Assembly: GCA_947565915.1 (NCBI GenBank)
Contig: CANOHY010000003.1
Span: 11,657-75,656 of the forward strand
Direction: 5' to 3'
DNA length: 64,000 nt
From: an uncultured Eggerthellaceae bacterium
GTDB taxonomy: Bacteria > Actinomycetota > Coriobacteriia > Coriobacteriales > Eggerthellaceae
This document shows positions 34,985-45,026 of this stretch, piece by piece. The translations under genes were made by a program, and so were the position numbers. The notes under the pieces are model-generated. The model worked only from the letters and a program-made list of their open reading frames with translations. It was not told the origin of the DNA and did not search any database. The number at the start of each line of letters is the position of its first letter. Positions within the stretch are counted from its first letter, which is position 1.

Positions 34985-35003
34985 CCGCTAGCGGTAGTAT
35001 ATT
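34985..35003 (+). promoter_or_regulatory. Palindrome abutting a -10-like sequence upstream of the LytTR gene
   Basis: The perfect 10-bp palindrome CCGCTAGCGG (34985-34994) directly abuts TAGTATATT, which offers -10 boxes at 34995 or 34998. This is 64 bp before the regulator start. Could be an operator controlling the regulator-addBA operon. Confidence 0.35.
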
Positions 35004-35066
35004 TATGCAGATGGCACAGGGCCTGTGAGTTCTTGTGCCCTGTTACCTATGAGAAAGAGGTTTGCA

Positions 35067-35780
35067 GTGCTGAAGGCGATTATTGTCGATGACGAGGCTC
35101 CTGCGCGCTCCGAGCTGCGTTTCCTTTTGGACGAGCTGGGACAGGCGGAGGTTGTCGCCGAGGCTGCAAGTGTACGCGAGGCCATCGAGAAGCTGAAGGA
35201 TTACCCCTGCGATGTCATGTTCCTGGACATCAACATGCCCGAGGCAACGGGGCTCAAGTTGGCCGAGGGCTTGCAGCGCCTCAAGTTCCCGCCTGCCGTA
35301 GTGTTCGTGACCGCCTACAGCGAGTTTGCGCTGGATGCATTCAAGGTGAATGCGGTCGATTATCTGGTGAAGCCTGTCGAAACCGAGCGTCTCGCCCAAT
35401 CGCTTGCGCGCGTGCGCGAGAATGTGGCGCTGCATATGCAGGCGCAGAAATCCGAGCGCGTGTCGGTGGAGAAGGGCGGCAAGAAGATCTTGATCCCCAT
35501 CGACAGCATCCGCTTCGTCATGGCGCGCGACGATTACGCCTACCTGCAAACCGATGTGGATCGCTACTTCTCTACAGTGAGCCTGGCTCAACTGGAGAAG
35601 CGCCTGGATGGGCATGGGTTCTTCCGCGTGCACCGCGGATACCTGGTGAACCTGGCCATGGTGGAAGAGGTCGAATCCGTTTCCGGCGGCACGCTGCTGC
35701 TTACCCTGAACGGCGTGGAGGAGAAGATCCCCGTTTCGCGCAGGCGCGTGTCGTTGCTCAAGAAGGCCCTTGGAATCTAG
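35067..35780 (+). CDS. LytTR-type response regulator
   Basis: A 237-aa regulator. GTG start 35067 with AGAGG upstream; longer in-frame starts at 35025 and 35049 would precede the receiver's first strand. The receiver domain (about 1-115) has the acidic pair in IIVDDEAPAR, phospho-acceptor Asp in DVMFLDINMPEATG, TAYSEFALDAF and the Lys in DYLVKPVE. The LytTR DNA-binding domain (about 135-237) shows ILIPIDSIRFVMARDDYAYL and FFRVHRGYLVNLAMVEEV. No sensor kinase gene is adjacent, so it is an orphan here. Only five bases separate it from addB. Confidence 0.92.
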   Translation: MLKAIIVDDEAPARSELRFLLDELGQAEVVAEAASVREAIEKLKDYPCDVMFLDINMPEATGLKLAEGLQRLKFPPAVVFVTAYSEFALDAFKVNAVDYLVKPVETERLAQSLARVRENVALHMQAQKSERVSVEKGGKKILIPIDSIRFVMARDDYAYLQTDVDRYFSTVSLAQLEKRLDGHGFFRVHRGYLVNLAMVEEVESVSGGTLLLTLNGVEEKIPVSRRRVSLLKKALGI

Positions 35781-35785
35781 GCAAC

Positions 35786-38554
35786 ATGCTCTATCTTGCG
35801 CCCGACCGCGCTCAGGCATCCAAATGGAACAATGCTCATATGGCGGCGCAGCAAATCGCAGCGTTCAATCCTGTGGCCACGCCTCTTGCCGATTGGCTCG
35901 CGAAGCTTTGGGAGCAGAACGGCGATGGGCGTCCATTCGCTTCGAACGTGCAAGTGCTCGTGGCTGCGCAGGCAGCCTTGCAGCAGCTCCCGTTAGCGCA
36001 TCTTCGCGTTACGCCCAATCTTAGCCGCATGCTGGCATCGTGCTTGCGCGAAGGTGCGGGTGCGCCCCAGTTCGATGCTGCTTTGGAGGATGCGCTTCGC
36101 CTCGGCGCCGAAGCCGAATGGTCGCACGATGTGCCTCAGACGAGCCCCCTTGGACCATTGGCGCCCGCCGAATGCGAAGCCATGCATGCTATGGCGATAA
36201 CCGAGCGCTTGCTAGCAGAGCACGGGTTAGTGCTGGAGGGTAGGGCCCTTGCGCTTCTGACTGTTGGCAGCACGGACGTGTCTGGCGCAGGTCAGGGCAT
36301 CGTTTGGGTTGGCGAAGAGCCGCTCTCGGCGCAGTGGCAAGCCTTCTTCGATGCCCATCCGCAGCTTGACGTGCGCTACGAGCAGGGTGCTTGCGATGAG
36401 CCACTTGGCCAAATAGAGGGCATCGACGTGCGCATGGCGCTTCCTTCGGGGCCTTATGCGCAAGCGCAGCTTCTTTTGGACGTGATTGCCGATGCGTTCG
36501 CGGGCGACGCGCAAGCGCGCTTCGTCATTGCCGTGCGAGACCCGCTCGCGCTTTACGAGCGCATCGCGGCTCCCTTGCAGGAGGCGGCTTTGAGCTGCTC
36601 GGTGCAAGCAACACTGCGGTTTGCTGAGACCGATTTCGGCCGCATGGTGCTGTCGCTTCGGCGTGCAGGCGCGTCTGCAACCTCGCTTGACCATGCTGCG
36701 CTTGCCGATGCGCTTGCAAATGCCTGTGCCAACCTCCGCAAGGACAAAGCCTGGTTTTGGGACAAGCGGCTTCGAGGCGATCGCCTTCTCGGGTTCGCTA
36801 ACGTTGCCGACCAAGTTCAACAAGAAAGCCCAATGCTCGCAGCGCTCATGGAAGGAGCGCTGAGCGAAGAGCTCGTGGTTCGCATGCTTGCCAGCTTGCG
36901 CGGCCAAGGTTGCTCGGAAGCCTATGTGCGCGAGCAGCGGGCAGCCGCCGAGGCATTGCGCGAGATCGCCAGTGCGATGCAGTTCTTTGGCATAAGCGAT
37001 CAGGAAGCTTTCGAATTCCTTCTTGAAGCAGCGCGGTTCTCGGCAAGCCGCATGAGCGTTGCGCTTGAGAGCGACGAGTGCCCAGGGGAGGTGCCACGCG
37101 TGCGCATCATGAGCATGCGCCAGGCAGCAGCGCTGCCTGCAGGAAGCGCGGAGGTGCTCATTGCCTGCGACCTAACGAGCGACGCCTATCCTTTGAAAGA
37201 GCCCAGCTCGGCTGCGCGAACTCTGCTGGAAGCCTTGGGAGCCACGCGAGCGAACGAGGCTCTTGCGCGCGAACGATGCATCTTCCGTAACTTGGCTGCA
37301 GTGCCCACAAGGCAGCTGGTATTGGAGCGCAGCTTGAATGATGCCGAGGCCAACCCGCTTTATCCTAGCGCCGTGCTCGAAGAGCTCATGGCCGCCTATC
37401 GCGGCTCGCAAGGCGAAGAGGTGGGGCCTGCGGGCGTGCCGCCTGCTTTGGCTGGGGGCATCTATCAGCTGGGAGAGGAGCATCTTCTCGAAGATGTAAG
37501 GCCGATCTTTCGAGGACACGCGCCTCGGGCAAGCGCGCATGCGGCCACGCAACGCGACAGCTTGGGTGCTCAAGAGAAGCTATTGCTTCCCCGTGGCAAC
37601 TCGCAAGTGCATCCCGATCTGCCGCGCCTCTCGCCTTCGCAGATCGAAGCCTATCTCGATTGTCCCTATGCGTGGTTCGTCTCGCGTCGCTTGGGCGCCG
37701 ACTCCCTCGACGAGGACTTGGGTCCCAACCGCGTGGGGTCGTTCATGCATGCGGTGTTCCAAACGTTCTACCAGCGCTTCGGGCGCAAGGTGACCGAAGA
37801 GAACCTTTCGCAAGCGCAGACGCTCATGTTCGGCGAAGAGGGAAGCGAGGGGGTATTTGCTGAAGTCGTGCGCCGCCAATATGAGGTGGACGAGCAGGGC
37901 CGCACTATCGATAACCGCTTCGTGGTGCGCCTCGGCACCTCTGAGATGCTCGAGCTCGACTATCTGAAAGAGCGCGCAGCCGAATGGCTCCAATTCGAGA
38001 CGAGCTTCCTGCCAAGCTTCTCGCCTGCAGCATTCGAGTTCCCCATAAAGGGAGTGCGCTACCAAGGGTGCGAGGTGAAGGGATTCATCGACCGCATCGA
38101 CGTGGATGGCCAAGGCAATGCCGTTGTGATCGACTACAAGGGCTCCTTAAGCGCTGCCCACGGCGCCCTGGAAAAGGACGAGCCCAACCCAACGGGCAAG
38201 ATCCAAGCGCTCATGTATGCCGATCTTGTCAATGAGTTCTATGCGAATGAGCTGGGTATACGGCGCGCGGTAGGTGCCGTTTACCTGTCGTACAAGAAGG
38301 GCAACGCAGTAAGCGGCGCCCTCGATGGCGCAGTTGTGGGGAAGGAGTCGATCCCCACATTGGTCTCGCCCTCGAACTGCATCCTGCATGGTGGAAGCGA
38401 AGCATCGTTTTCCCAGGTGATGGATTTCGCGAATGCGCGCATTGCCCGAGCCATAGAGGGCATCGAGGCAGGGCGCGTGTCACCGCTGCCCGCGCACGCC
38501 GAGGCTTGCCGCTATTGCCCCGTGCGCGGCTGCGAGAGGAGGGCAGCGCGATGA
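35786..38554 (+). CDS. addB: AddB-like ATP-dependent nuclease subunit
   Basis: A 922-aa subunit of an AddAB-type helicase-nuclease for double-strand break repair. The N-terminal helicase-like region is inactive-looking: no Walker A is visible, although some AddB proteins keep one. The C-terminal RecB-type nuclease (about 610-880) has LSPSQIEAYLDCPYAWF, GSFMHAVFQTFY (His), VKGFIDRIDVD and the catalytic VVIDYKGS. Cys in LDCPY plus three in CRYCPVRGC form the expected 4Fe-4S staple. Shorter than Bacillus AddB (about 1160). Its TGA overlaps the addA ATG. Confidence 0.82.
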   Translation: MLYLAPDRAQASKWNNAHMAAQQIAAFNPVATPLADWLAKLWEQNGDGRPFASNVQVLVAAQAALQQLPLAHLRVTPNLSRMLASCLREGAGAPQFDAALEDALRLGAEAEWSHDVPQTSPLGPLAPAECEAMHAMAITERLLAEHGLVLEGRALALLTVGSTDVSGAGQGIVWVGEEPLSAQWQAFFDAHPQLDVRYEQGACDEPLGQIEGIDVRMALPSGPYAQAQLLLDVIADAFAGDAQARFVIAVRDPLALYERIAAPLQEAALSCSVQATLRFAETDFGRMVLSLRRAGASATSLDHAALADALANACANLRKDKAWFWDKRLRGDRLLGFANVADQVQQESPMLAALMEGALSEELVVRMLASLRGQGCSEAYVREQRAAAEALREIASAMQFFGISDQEAFEFLLEAARFSASRMSVALESDECPGEVPRVRIMSMRQAAALPAGSAEVLIACDLTSDAYPLKEPSSAARTLLEALGATRANEALARERCIFRNLAAVPTRQLVLERSLNDAEANPLYPSAVLEELMAAYRGSQGEEVGPAGVPPALAGGIYQLGEEHLLEDVRPIFRGHAPRASAHAATQRDSLGAQEKLLLPRGNSQVHPDLPRLSPSQIEAYLDCPYAWFVSRRLGADSLDEDLGPNRVGSFMHAVFQTFYQRFGRKVTEENLSQAQTLMFGEEGSEGVFAEVVRRQYEVDEQGRTIDNRFVVRLGTSEMLELDYLKERAAEWLQFETSFLPSFSPAAFEFPIKGVRYQGCEVKGFIDRIDVDGQGNAVVIDYKGSLSAAHGALEKDEPNPTGKIQALMYADLVNEFYANELGIRRAVGAVYLSYKKGNAVSGALDGAVVGKESIPTLVSPSNCILHGGSEASFSQVMDFANARIARAIEGIEAGRVSPLPAHAEACRYCPVRGCERRAAR

Positions 38555-41500
38555 GCTCGCCCACACCCAGCCAAGCTAGCTGCATCCAAGACACCTTCGG
38601 CATGCCCTCGGCAGTGGTGGCAGGAGCCGGAAGCGGAAAGACCGACACGCTCACGCGCCGCATCGTCTATGCGCTCGAGCATCCTGAGCTTTCAGGGGCA
38701 ACCGATATCGAGCGAATCTTGGCCATAACCTACACCAACAAGGCTGCAAGCGAGCTGAAGTCGCGCATTCGGGCGGCCTTGAGCGAGGCAGCCACGCCCG
38801 AGAACGGCCTGGCGCTCCAAGCTGCGAAGGTCGATGGCGCATGGATCAGCACCATCCATGGCATGTGCTCGCGCATACTGCGGGAAAACGCATTGGCTTT
38901 CGGCATCGACCCATCCTTCGAGGTGGCGGTAGACGAGGTATGCGAGCAGCTGCGCGAAGAGGCGCTCGAAGCCATCTTGGCAGAGGCAACGGTCGCTGCA
39001 CCTGGAAGCGACGAGGCTCTTTTGCTGCGCGAATATCGTCGCGAGGAAGTGAAGGGCATGCTCGGCAAGTTGGTGGAGCACGCCCTCGATGCGCCCATCG
39101 GCGCGTTCGACGATTTGTTCGCCTTGAGTCCGCAAGCGAGCCCTGCCGACTGCCTTCTGGATTTGGTGACGTTCGTGCAGGAGCTGCTGCGCGTGGTTGA
39201 TGACAAGGCGCGAAACGGCCAGAAGGTGGGCAAGCGCGATGCCGACTTTCAGGCAAGCGCGAGCATTGCCGTGGCGCGGATACTTGCCACGGCGGAAGGC
39301 GAGGATCCCACATGTGCCGCACCGTCGGCCAAGCGGGTTGCGCAGCTGCGCGAGATGCAGCCCTGGCAACTGCTGGAGCTTGCCTCCAGCTTGCCTCCGC
39401 TTCATGGGAGCGCTTCGATTGCGAAAATTCAGCTCGATGGGTATGGGCAGACGGCCAAGGGCCTTCTGGAGCAGAAGGCTGCTGCGTTGCGCTTAAGCGT
39501 GGGCGCGCGTTTGCTGCCAACCCTTGCGCGCTTGGCGCAGTGCGTGCTGGAGGCCTATGACAGGTTGAAGCGCCTACGCGGGCTTCTGGACAACGGCGAT
39601 TTGCTCAGGTTGGTGGCTCATGCGCTTGCCGACTCCGCCAATGCTCGCATCGCCCAGCGCTATGCCGACCAGTTCAAGCTGGTGATGGTCGACGAGTTCC
39701 AAGATACGAACCAGATGCAAGTGGACATGATCAACCTGGTGGCCGGCGGCAAGCCCGATGTACCCAGCGAGAAGCTCTGCGTGGTGGGCGATGCCCAGCA
39801 GAGCATTTACCGCTTTCGCAATGCCGACCTCGCTGTTTTCCAGCAGCATGTTCGGCGCGTGCGCGAAAGCGCGCAGGGGCGCGTGATAGAGCTTGGCGAC
39901 AACTTCAGGAGCCATGACGACATCCTGTCCTTCACGCGCGGGGTGTTCTCGCGCGTGTTCGCGGAGGACTTCCTGGATCTGCATCATGGCCGCGACGAGC
40001 AGCGTGCACAGCAGATGTCTCCCTACTATGGCGGCGCTTCGGGCGAAGATGCCAGCTTGCCGCGCCGCGTGAACGTGAAGGTCTTTGGCACCAAGGGGGT
40101 GAAGGGCATCTCCGAACGCGCTGCCCAGGCAATCGCCGAAGACTTCAAGGTGCTTTGCGAGCGCGGGAATCGCCCAGGCGAGATGGCCATCCTCTTGGGC
40201 AAGATGACGAATGCAGGCACCTATGCGGCAGCTCTTCAGCGCGTGGGGCTCAAATGCGCCATCACGGGTGGCACCGTGTTCAAGAACAGCAGCGATGCCA
40301 CCTTGGTGGCCGACCTGGTGGCGGCCCTTGCCAATCCACTCGATTCCGAGGCCATGGCCGACGTGCTCACAAGCGACCTCTTCTGCCTGGAAGCAGCGGA
40401 TCTGTTGCAGCTCGTTTCGCTGCGCGAAGATGCGCGCGGCACCTTGGGCGATGTCTTCGTGCGACAGGTGCGCGATGCCAGCGAGCGCAACGATGCGAGC
40501 ATGCGCGCCTTGTTCGAGGAAGCTGGGGTTGGCATGCCCTCGCGCCAGCTCGAATCGGCGGTGGAGGTTCTCGCTGCGGCGGCTGCGCGCGTGGGTTGCG
40601 AGCGCATGTCCACGCTGGTGGAATGCGTGCTGGTTGATTCGGGATGGCTCGCTCGCCTGAACCGCGACGACATCTCGCGCGGCGCCGACGTGCTCAAGGC
40701 CGTGCGCATCTTGCGGGAGCTTGAGGATGGGTCGCCCATTGGCGCGCGTCAGCTTGCCGAGCAGTTCCGTGCTCGGTTGTGCGTGGCAAAGGAGGCACCT
40801 GGCGTGCTTTCTGCCAAAGGCGACGATTTCGTGCGCATAATGACCATCCATGCCTCGAAGGGCCTCTCCATTCCCATAGTGGCGGTGGCCGAGGCCGATT
40901 TCTCGCCCACGCGCAGCCAAACGCTCACCATGGCGCAAGTGGGGCAGCGCATGTGCTTGGCGCTTGATGCGGGAGCAAGCGTGCGCAGGCTTCCCGCAGA
41001 TTGCCTGGTTGCCAAGGCGCTCAAGCCCTTGGCAGACGGTGGCGGCCTCTTCTCGACCGAGGCCGAGGCGCTCCAAGCGCTTGAAGGGCGCGCGATGGGG
41101 CGGTCGTGCGCGCCAACCTCCGTGGCGGAATTCTATGCTGCCTTGCGCTTCCTCGACCTATCTGCCGACCTCGAGGAACACCAGCGCAAGCTCTACGTTG
41201 CCTTCACGCGAGCCAAAGAGGCCCTCATCGCGGTTCAGGCCAAGCTGTCAGCAAAACCAAGGCAACGGTCGAATGGGGGCATGCAGGCAAGCGAGGCGAT
41301 TGCCGAGCTGCTTGTGGGAAGCGCATCGGACGCTTCGTTTTCGAAGGCTGATGAAGCGCTGCAGCAAATCGTTTCGCTCCCGGTGAACGACGGTGCAGCC
41401 GCGGGCGCAACTTGGGAAGCCCGCCTGCAGGTTTACCCTCTTCGCGAAGACGAAGAGCCTGCGACGCCAAGCGAGGGCGACGAAGGTTCGGGCAAGGACG

Positions 41501-42471
41501 CTGGTGGCAAGCCGGCCAGTGTGCAGCAATCAATCGATTGCCCAGGTTTGGGCAAGGGTGCGTATCCGCAGGAAAGCCTTTTGCTCTACGACCATCTTCC
41601 TGTAATGGGGGCCGTGAAAGGCGAGCTGCCATATCGCTCGCAATGGGCACAAGGTATCTTGAGCGCTTCGTCGCTCAAGGCCGACGCCGATGCAGACGCG
41701 CAGATCGAAGAGGGTGCTGACGTATCGGCGAGCGAAGCTGCATCGGGCGATGCGTTGTTGACTCCAAGCGCTTGCGAGCCAATCGACCGAGGAGCCGATT
41801 TGCCAGGGTTCGGTTCGTCATGGGAGAAGCAGGAACTCCTGCCCTTGTCGTTCGACGAGGACGCGGAGCCTGCGGCACCTGCGAACGACCGTGGCACGGC
41901 ATTCCATGCGCTTTGCGAATGGGCGGCTCTCCATCGCGACGATGCGGGCGCTTTTGCCATGCCACCTGCCGAGCGCCAGCATGCATTGGCGCAGCTTTAT
42001 GGCTTGAGTGCTCGTCAAGAAGCCGAGCTGCCTGCGCTCTTGGACCGATGGCTCAACAGCCCCCAAGCAGCTTTTGCGGCCAGTCATGCGCAGGTGTGCC
42101 CCGAGTTTCCCTTCTGGGTGCAGCTCCAGGAAGCCGAGGGCTTGCGCAACCAGCTGGTTCTAGAAGGGTTCATCGACCTTCTGGCGTTCGACGAGCCCAA
42201 TCGGGGCAGCGCCTATGTAATCGACTACAAGACGGGAATCGGTTACGACACCGATGAAAAGCGCCGCGGTGCCTATGGGCTTCAAGCAGCGTGCTATGCC
42301 TATGCTCTTATGATGCAGGGTTTCGAAGACGTGCAGCTCGATTTCGTGTTCGTCGATCAGCCCAACCCCGCGAAGCCAGGCGAGCCCATCGTGGTGCGCT
42401 TTCCTGGCCAGGGGGAGCCGGCCTTCGATCTGGAACAGCTTCGAAGTCTCATTGCAGGCGAAGCGCAATGA
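38551..42471 (+). CDS. addA: AddA-like UvrD-family helicase-nuclease
   Basis: A 1306-aa protein, the motor and second nuclease of AddAB. Helicase motifs: Walker A VVAGAGSGKT, Ia ITYTNKAASELKSRI, ISTIHGMCSRILR, II VDEFQDTNQMQ, III VVGDAQQSIYRFRNAD, V MTIHASKGLSIPIVAVAEAD and VI KLYVAFTRAKEALI. After a variable acidic linker (about 955-1110), the C-terminal RecB-like nuclease has GTAFHALCEWA (His), VLEGFIDLLAFD, YVIDYKTG and LQAACYAYALM. Start at ATG 38551, overlapping addB. It should process DNA ends for RecA loading. Confidence 0.92.
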   Translation: MSSPTPSQASCIQDTFGMPSAVVAGAGSGKTDTLTRRIVYALEHPELSGATDIERILAITYTNKAASELKSRIRAALSEAATPENGLALQAAKVDGAWISTIHGMCSRILRENALAFGIDPSFEVAVDEVCEQLREEALEAILAEATVAAPGSDEALLLREYRREEVKGMLGKLVEHALDAPIGAFDDLFALSPQASPADCLLDLVTFVQELLRVVDDKARNGQKVGKRDADFQASASIAVARILATAEGEDPTCAAPSAKRVAQLREMQPWQLLELASSLPPLHGSASIAKIQLDGYGQTAKGLLEQKAAALRLSVGARLLPTLARLAQCVLEAYDRLKRLRGLLDNGDLLRLVAHALADSANARIAQRYADQFKLVMVDEFQDTNQMQVDMINLVAGGKPDVPSEKLCVVGDAQQSIYRFRNADLAVFQQHVRRVRESAQGRVIELGDNFRSHDDILSFTRGVFSRVFAEDFLDLHHGRDEQRAQQMSPYYGGASGEDASLPRRVNVKVFGTKGVKGISERAAQAIAEDFKVLCERGNRPGEMAILLGKMTNAGTYAAALQRVGLKCAITGGTVFKNSSDATLVADLVAALANPLDSEAMADVLTSDLFCLEAADLLQLVSLREDARGTLGDVFVRQVRDASERNDASMRALFEEAGVGMPSRQLESAVEVLAAAAARVGCERMSTLVECVLVDSGWLARLNRDDISRGADVLKAVRILRELEDGSPIGARQLAEQFRARLCVAKEAPGVLSAKGDDFVRIMTIHASKGLSIPIVAVAEADFSPTRSQTLTMAQVGQRMCLALDAGASVRRLPADCLVAKALKPLADGGGLFSTEAEALQALEGRAMGRSCAPTSVAEFYAALRFLDLSADLEEHQRKLYVAFTRAKEALIAVQAKLSAKPRQRSNGGMQASEAIAELLVGSASDASFSKADEALQQIVSLPVNDGAAAGATWEARLQVYPLREDEEPATPSEGDEGSGKDAGGKPASVQQSIDCPGLGKGAYPQESLLLYDHLPVMGAVKGELPYRSQWAQGILSASSLKADADADAQIEEGADVSASEAASGDALLTPSACEPIDRGADLPGFGSSWEKQELLPLSFDEDAEPAAPANDRGTAFHALCEWAALHRDDAGAFAMPPAERQHALAQLYGLSARQEAELPALLDRWLNSPQAAFAASHAQVCPEFPFWVQLQEAEGLRNQLVLEGFIDLLAFDEPNRGSAYVIDYKTGIGYDTDEKRRGAYGLQAACYAYALMMQGFEDVQLDFVFVDQPNPAKPGEPIVVRFPGQGEPAFDLEQLRSLIAGEAQ

Positions 42472-42525
42472 TATACTTTTCCATCGAATTCAACACTGCG
42501 CGATCGAACAGCGAGAAGGCAGACC

Positions 42526-43962
42526 ATGGCCGTGCGTGAGATAAGCATACCTTTTGGGCCCGACAAGACCGGTGGTCTGGGCTATGGGATACTTGCCGAC
42601 GAGGCTCGAATCGAGGAAGACGACGCGCAGGCAGGGGCGAAGCAAGCAAGCGAATCGGAGCACTCGGAGCAGCTCGTCGACCCATTTGCCAACCATACGG
42701 GCCATAGCGAGTTGCCGTCGTTCGCAAGCTACGATTTCGACGACGAGTCCGTTGAGCCGGTTTCGGTAGGCAAGAGGCCCCTTCTAGCTGAAGATGCGAA
42801 CGACGATGAGCATCTAGTTTCGCCACGACCGATGCCCGCCTCTGCTGAAACCGTGGTGCTGCCGCCTGTCGAAATGCTCCCAGTGGAGCAGCGGGCTGCG
42901 GATTCACTGGGAGAAGAGCAATCGGAAGCAAGCGAGCAACCAGTGCAGCTTGAGCCGATTCAAGGCATGCCCGCCGCTCGCAAGCGCGTGGCACCTGCGC
43001 AGAAGCAGCCCCAGCCGCACGAGGATTTCGATGACGAGCCAGCCCGTGGCGGCAATGACGTGCAGACGAGCTTCGCAGCACTGCGCGATTCCATGGGCCA
43101 AAGCCGCGAGCTCAAGGCGCGCGAAAAGGAGCTCGAGGAGTTCCGCGTTCAACTCGAGCTTGAAACCGAGGAGCTTGCCGACCGCGAGGAGATACTAGCG
43201 AATTATGATGCGATGATCAGCGAGCAAGATCGCATCATCGCCGAGAGCACGGCCGCGCGCGACGATTACAAGAGCGAGCTTGCGCAGGTCATGGATGATA
43301 CAGAGCAGATCACTGAAGAGCTCGAGGAAATGCGCGCCAGCAACGATGACGACCTCGAGCCCTTGCAAAGCGAGCTGGGCCGGGCGCGGGCTGTTGCCGA
43401 TCAGGCGAAGAACGACGAGCGCAGCCGCAAGTCGGAGCTCAATGCCGCCGAAGCCGAGGTGCGCCGTGCGGGCACGGGCCAGGATGCCGTGATGGCGCAA
43501 GCGCGCTACGATTCGGTTCGCCTTGCGCACGAGAAAGCGGCAGCAGCCAGCGAGCGGGCGCAGGGAATGCTCGATGAGGTGCAACGTGCCTACGACGATG
43601 CCATCGCGCAGATCGAGCAGATGGAAACCCCGCTCAAGCACGCACTTGACGACCTCGCGCAAAGCGAAGAGGAGCTGAAGGACCTCATCGCTCAGTTGGG
43701 CGAGGACATCTCGGCTGCGAAGAAGCGCCGCCAGTATTGCGAATCGGTGCATCTCTATCCAGAGGAAACGGCGAAGCTGCGCAAAGCCGTGGCTGCCGAC
43801 GAAAAGGAGCTCTACGAGATGAAGCTCGACTACGACGAGCTGAACTCTCTCCTTCAGGAGAACAAGAGCCGGGCTCTCAAGGCCAAGCTCGCGCTCGGCG
43901 CCGGTATTGTCATCGTCATCGTGTTCGTCGTGGTGCTGGCCGTTCTCTTTCTGCGCGGCTAA
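42526..43962 (+). CDS. Coiled-coil tail-anchored membrane protein, unknown function
   Basis: A 478-aa protein, 54 bp after addA. The N-terminal 175 residues are acidic and probably disordered, opening with VREISIPFGPDKTGGLGYGI. Residues about 180-445 form a long coiled coil rich in Glu/Ala/Arg heptads. The last 25 residues are a single hydrophobic helix (LGAGIVIVIVFVVVLAVLFL), so the bulk would sit in the cytoplasm. No enzyme motif. It may scaffold or tether; the link to addAB is only positional. Confidence 0.7.
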   Translation: MAVREISIPFGPDKTGGLGYGILADEARIEEDDAQAGAKQASESEHSEQLVDPFANHTGHSELPSFASYDFDDESVEPVSVGKRPLLAEDANDDEHLVSPRPMPASAETVVLPPVEMLPVEQRAADSLGEEQSEASEQPVQLEPIQGMPAARKRVAPAQKQPQPHEDFDDEPARGGNDVQTSFAALRDSMGQSRELKAREKELEEFRVQLELETEELADREEILANYDAMISEQDRIIAESTAARDDYKSELAQVMDDTEQITEELEEMRASNDDDLEPLQSELGRARAVADQAKNDERSRKSELNAAEAEVRRAGTGQDAVMAQARYDSVRLAHEKAAAASERAQGMLDEVQRAYDDAIAQIEQMETPLKHALDDLAQSEEELKDLIAQLGEDISAAKKRRQYCESVHLYPEETAKLRKAVAADEKELYEMKLDYDELNSLLQENKSRALKAKLALGAGIVIVIVFVVVLAVLFLRG

Positions 43963-44052
43963 CCTCACATGCGCTCTCGCAGCCTTTCGCGCGCCTGCGG
44001 TAAAATGGACTTGCTGGTGAAAACCGGCGAGAGGGGAGTGCGAGGGCAACCG

Positions 44053-44937
44053 ATGCTAGACTCATGGATCGATGAGTTTCTCATGGTGGCAAAGTACATG
44101 AACATCTCGCGTGCCGCCCGCGAGCTTCACATGACGCAACCGAACCTCAGCCGCCATATGAAGCAAATGGAGGCTGAATTGGGTTTCCATTTGCTCTTGC
44201 AGCGAGGCGGCAAGCTGGCGCTCACGCCTGCCGGCATTGAGTTCTCTGAGTCCATTGCGCCCCTGATGAGGTCCTATCGCGCTTTGGTGCAGCGTTGCGG
44301 CGCCATTCCCGAGCAGGGAACGCAGGGGTTGCGCGTGCAGATAGCTCCCTATCCCGATGAGGCGGGCAGAGCCTATCTGTACTTTCTGAACAACGAGCTG
44401 AACAGGGATGGCGACTACGAGCTCGAATTCGTGTCGGAATCGCGCACGCGCCTCACCTTCGAGGACAGCGTGCTGGAGCAGAAAGTCGACATAGCAGTGT
44501 TGTATCTCGGCAGTCCGCCAGAAAGCGCCATTCCCGAATTGGCCGAGAAGGGGTTCGCTGCGCGTTTCTTGGCCACGGTGCCGCTTGGAGTGTGGCTGCC
44601 TGCAACGAGCGACCTCGCTCGGAAGAGGGAGGTGTCGGTCGATGACCTCTCGCGCATAACCATCGTGTTTCCCAACAACCCAACCTATCCGCTGAAGGAC
44701 GTCTACATCGAAATGATGTCCAGTCGGGGCCTCACGCCCAATTGCCGCGAGTTGCATGTGGGAAGCCGTCTCGAGTTCATGATGCACCAAGGCGACGACA
44801 CCGCCTGTCTGTTTCCCTTCGCCATGTCGAGCGATTACTCGCTGGATTGGCAGCGCGATCGCGTGATGGTGCCGCTCAACAGCCCGGTTCCCATATGCGC
44901 CTATGCGGTTGCCCTGCAGGGCGCCGGTATCCTTTAG
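44053..44937 (+). CDS. LysR-type transcriptional regulator
   Basis: A 294-aa regulator. The N-terminal helix-turn-helix reads FLMVAKYMNISRAARELHMTQPNLSRHMKQMEAELGFHLL and ends at LTPAGIEF; the periplasmic-binding-like effector domain spans about 88-290. Start chosen at ATG 44053 with GAGGGC upstream; ATG 44005 is an alternative. It lies 525 bp upstream of the molybdopterin enzyme gene on the same strand, with only a 49-codon reverse gene between, so control of that enzyme by an aromatic or other substrate is plausible but inferred. Confidence 0.88.
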   Translation: MLDSWIDEFLMVAKYMNISRAARELHMTQPNLSRHMKQMEAELGFHLLLQRGGKLALTPAGIEFSESIAPLMRSYRALVQRCGAIPEQGTQGLRVQIAPYPDEAGRAYLYFLNNELNRDGDYELEFVSESRTRLTFEDSVLEQKVDIAVLYLGSPPESAIPELAEKGFAARFLATVPLGVWLPATSDLARKREVSVDDLSRITIVFPNNPTYPLKDVYIEMMSSRGLTPNCRELHVGSRLEFMMHQGDDTACLFPFAMSSDYSLDWQRDRVMVPLNSPVPICAYAVALQGAGIL

Positions 44938-45026
44938 AGGAGCACCTGAAAGCGCATTCGGCAACGCGGACTGCTTGAAGAGGCAGGTGGAATCGGTGCG
45001 CCTTGGCGAATCTTGCTAGCGATGGC

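Noticed and set aside
39574..41076. 500-codon minus-strand frame inside addA
   Set aside because: Antisense to conserved helicase motifs; no recognisable domain.
38551..42471. Defence-island helicase instead of AddA
   Set aside because: The overlapping addB with its nuclease and Fe-S cysteines, and the C-terminal nuclease of this protein, fit AddAB repair; no other defence genes are nearby.
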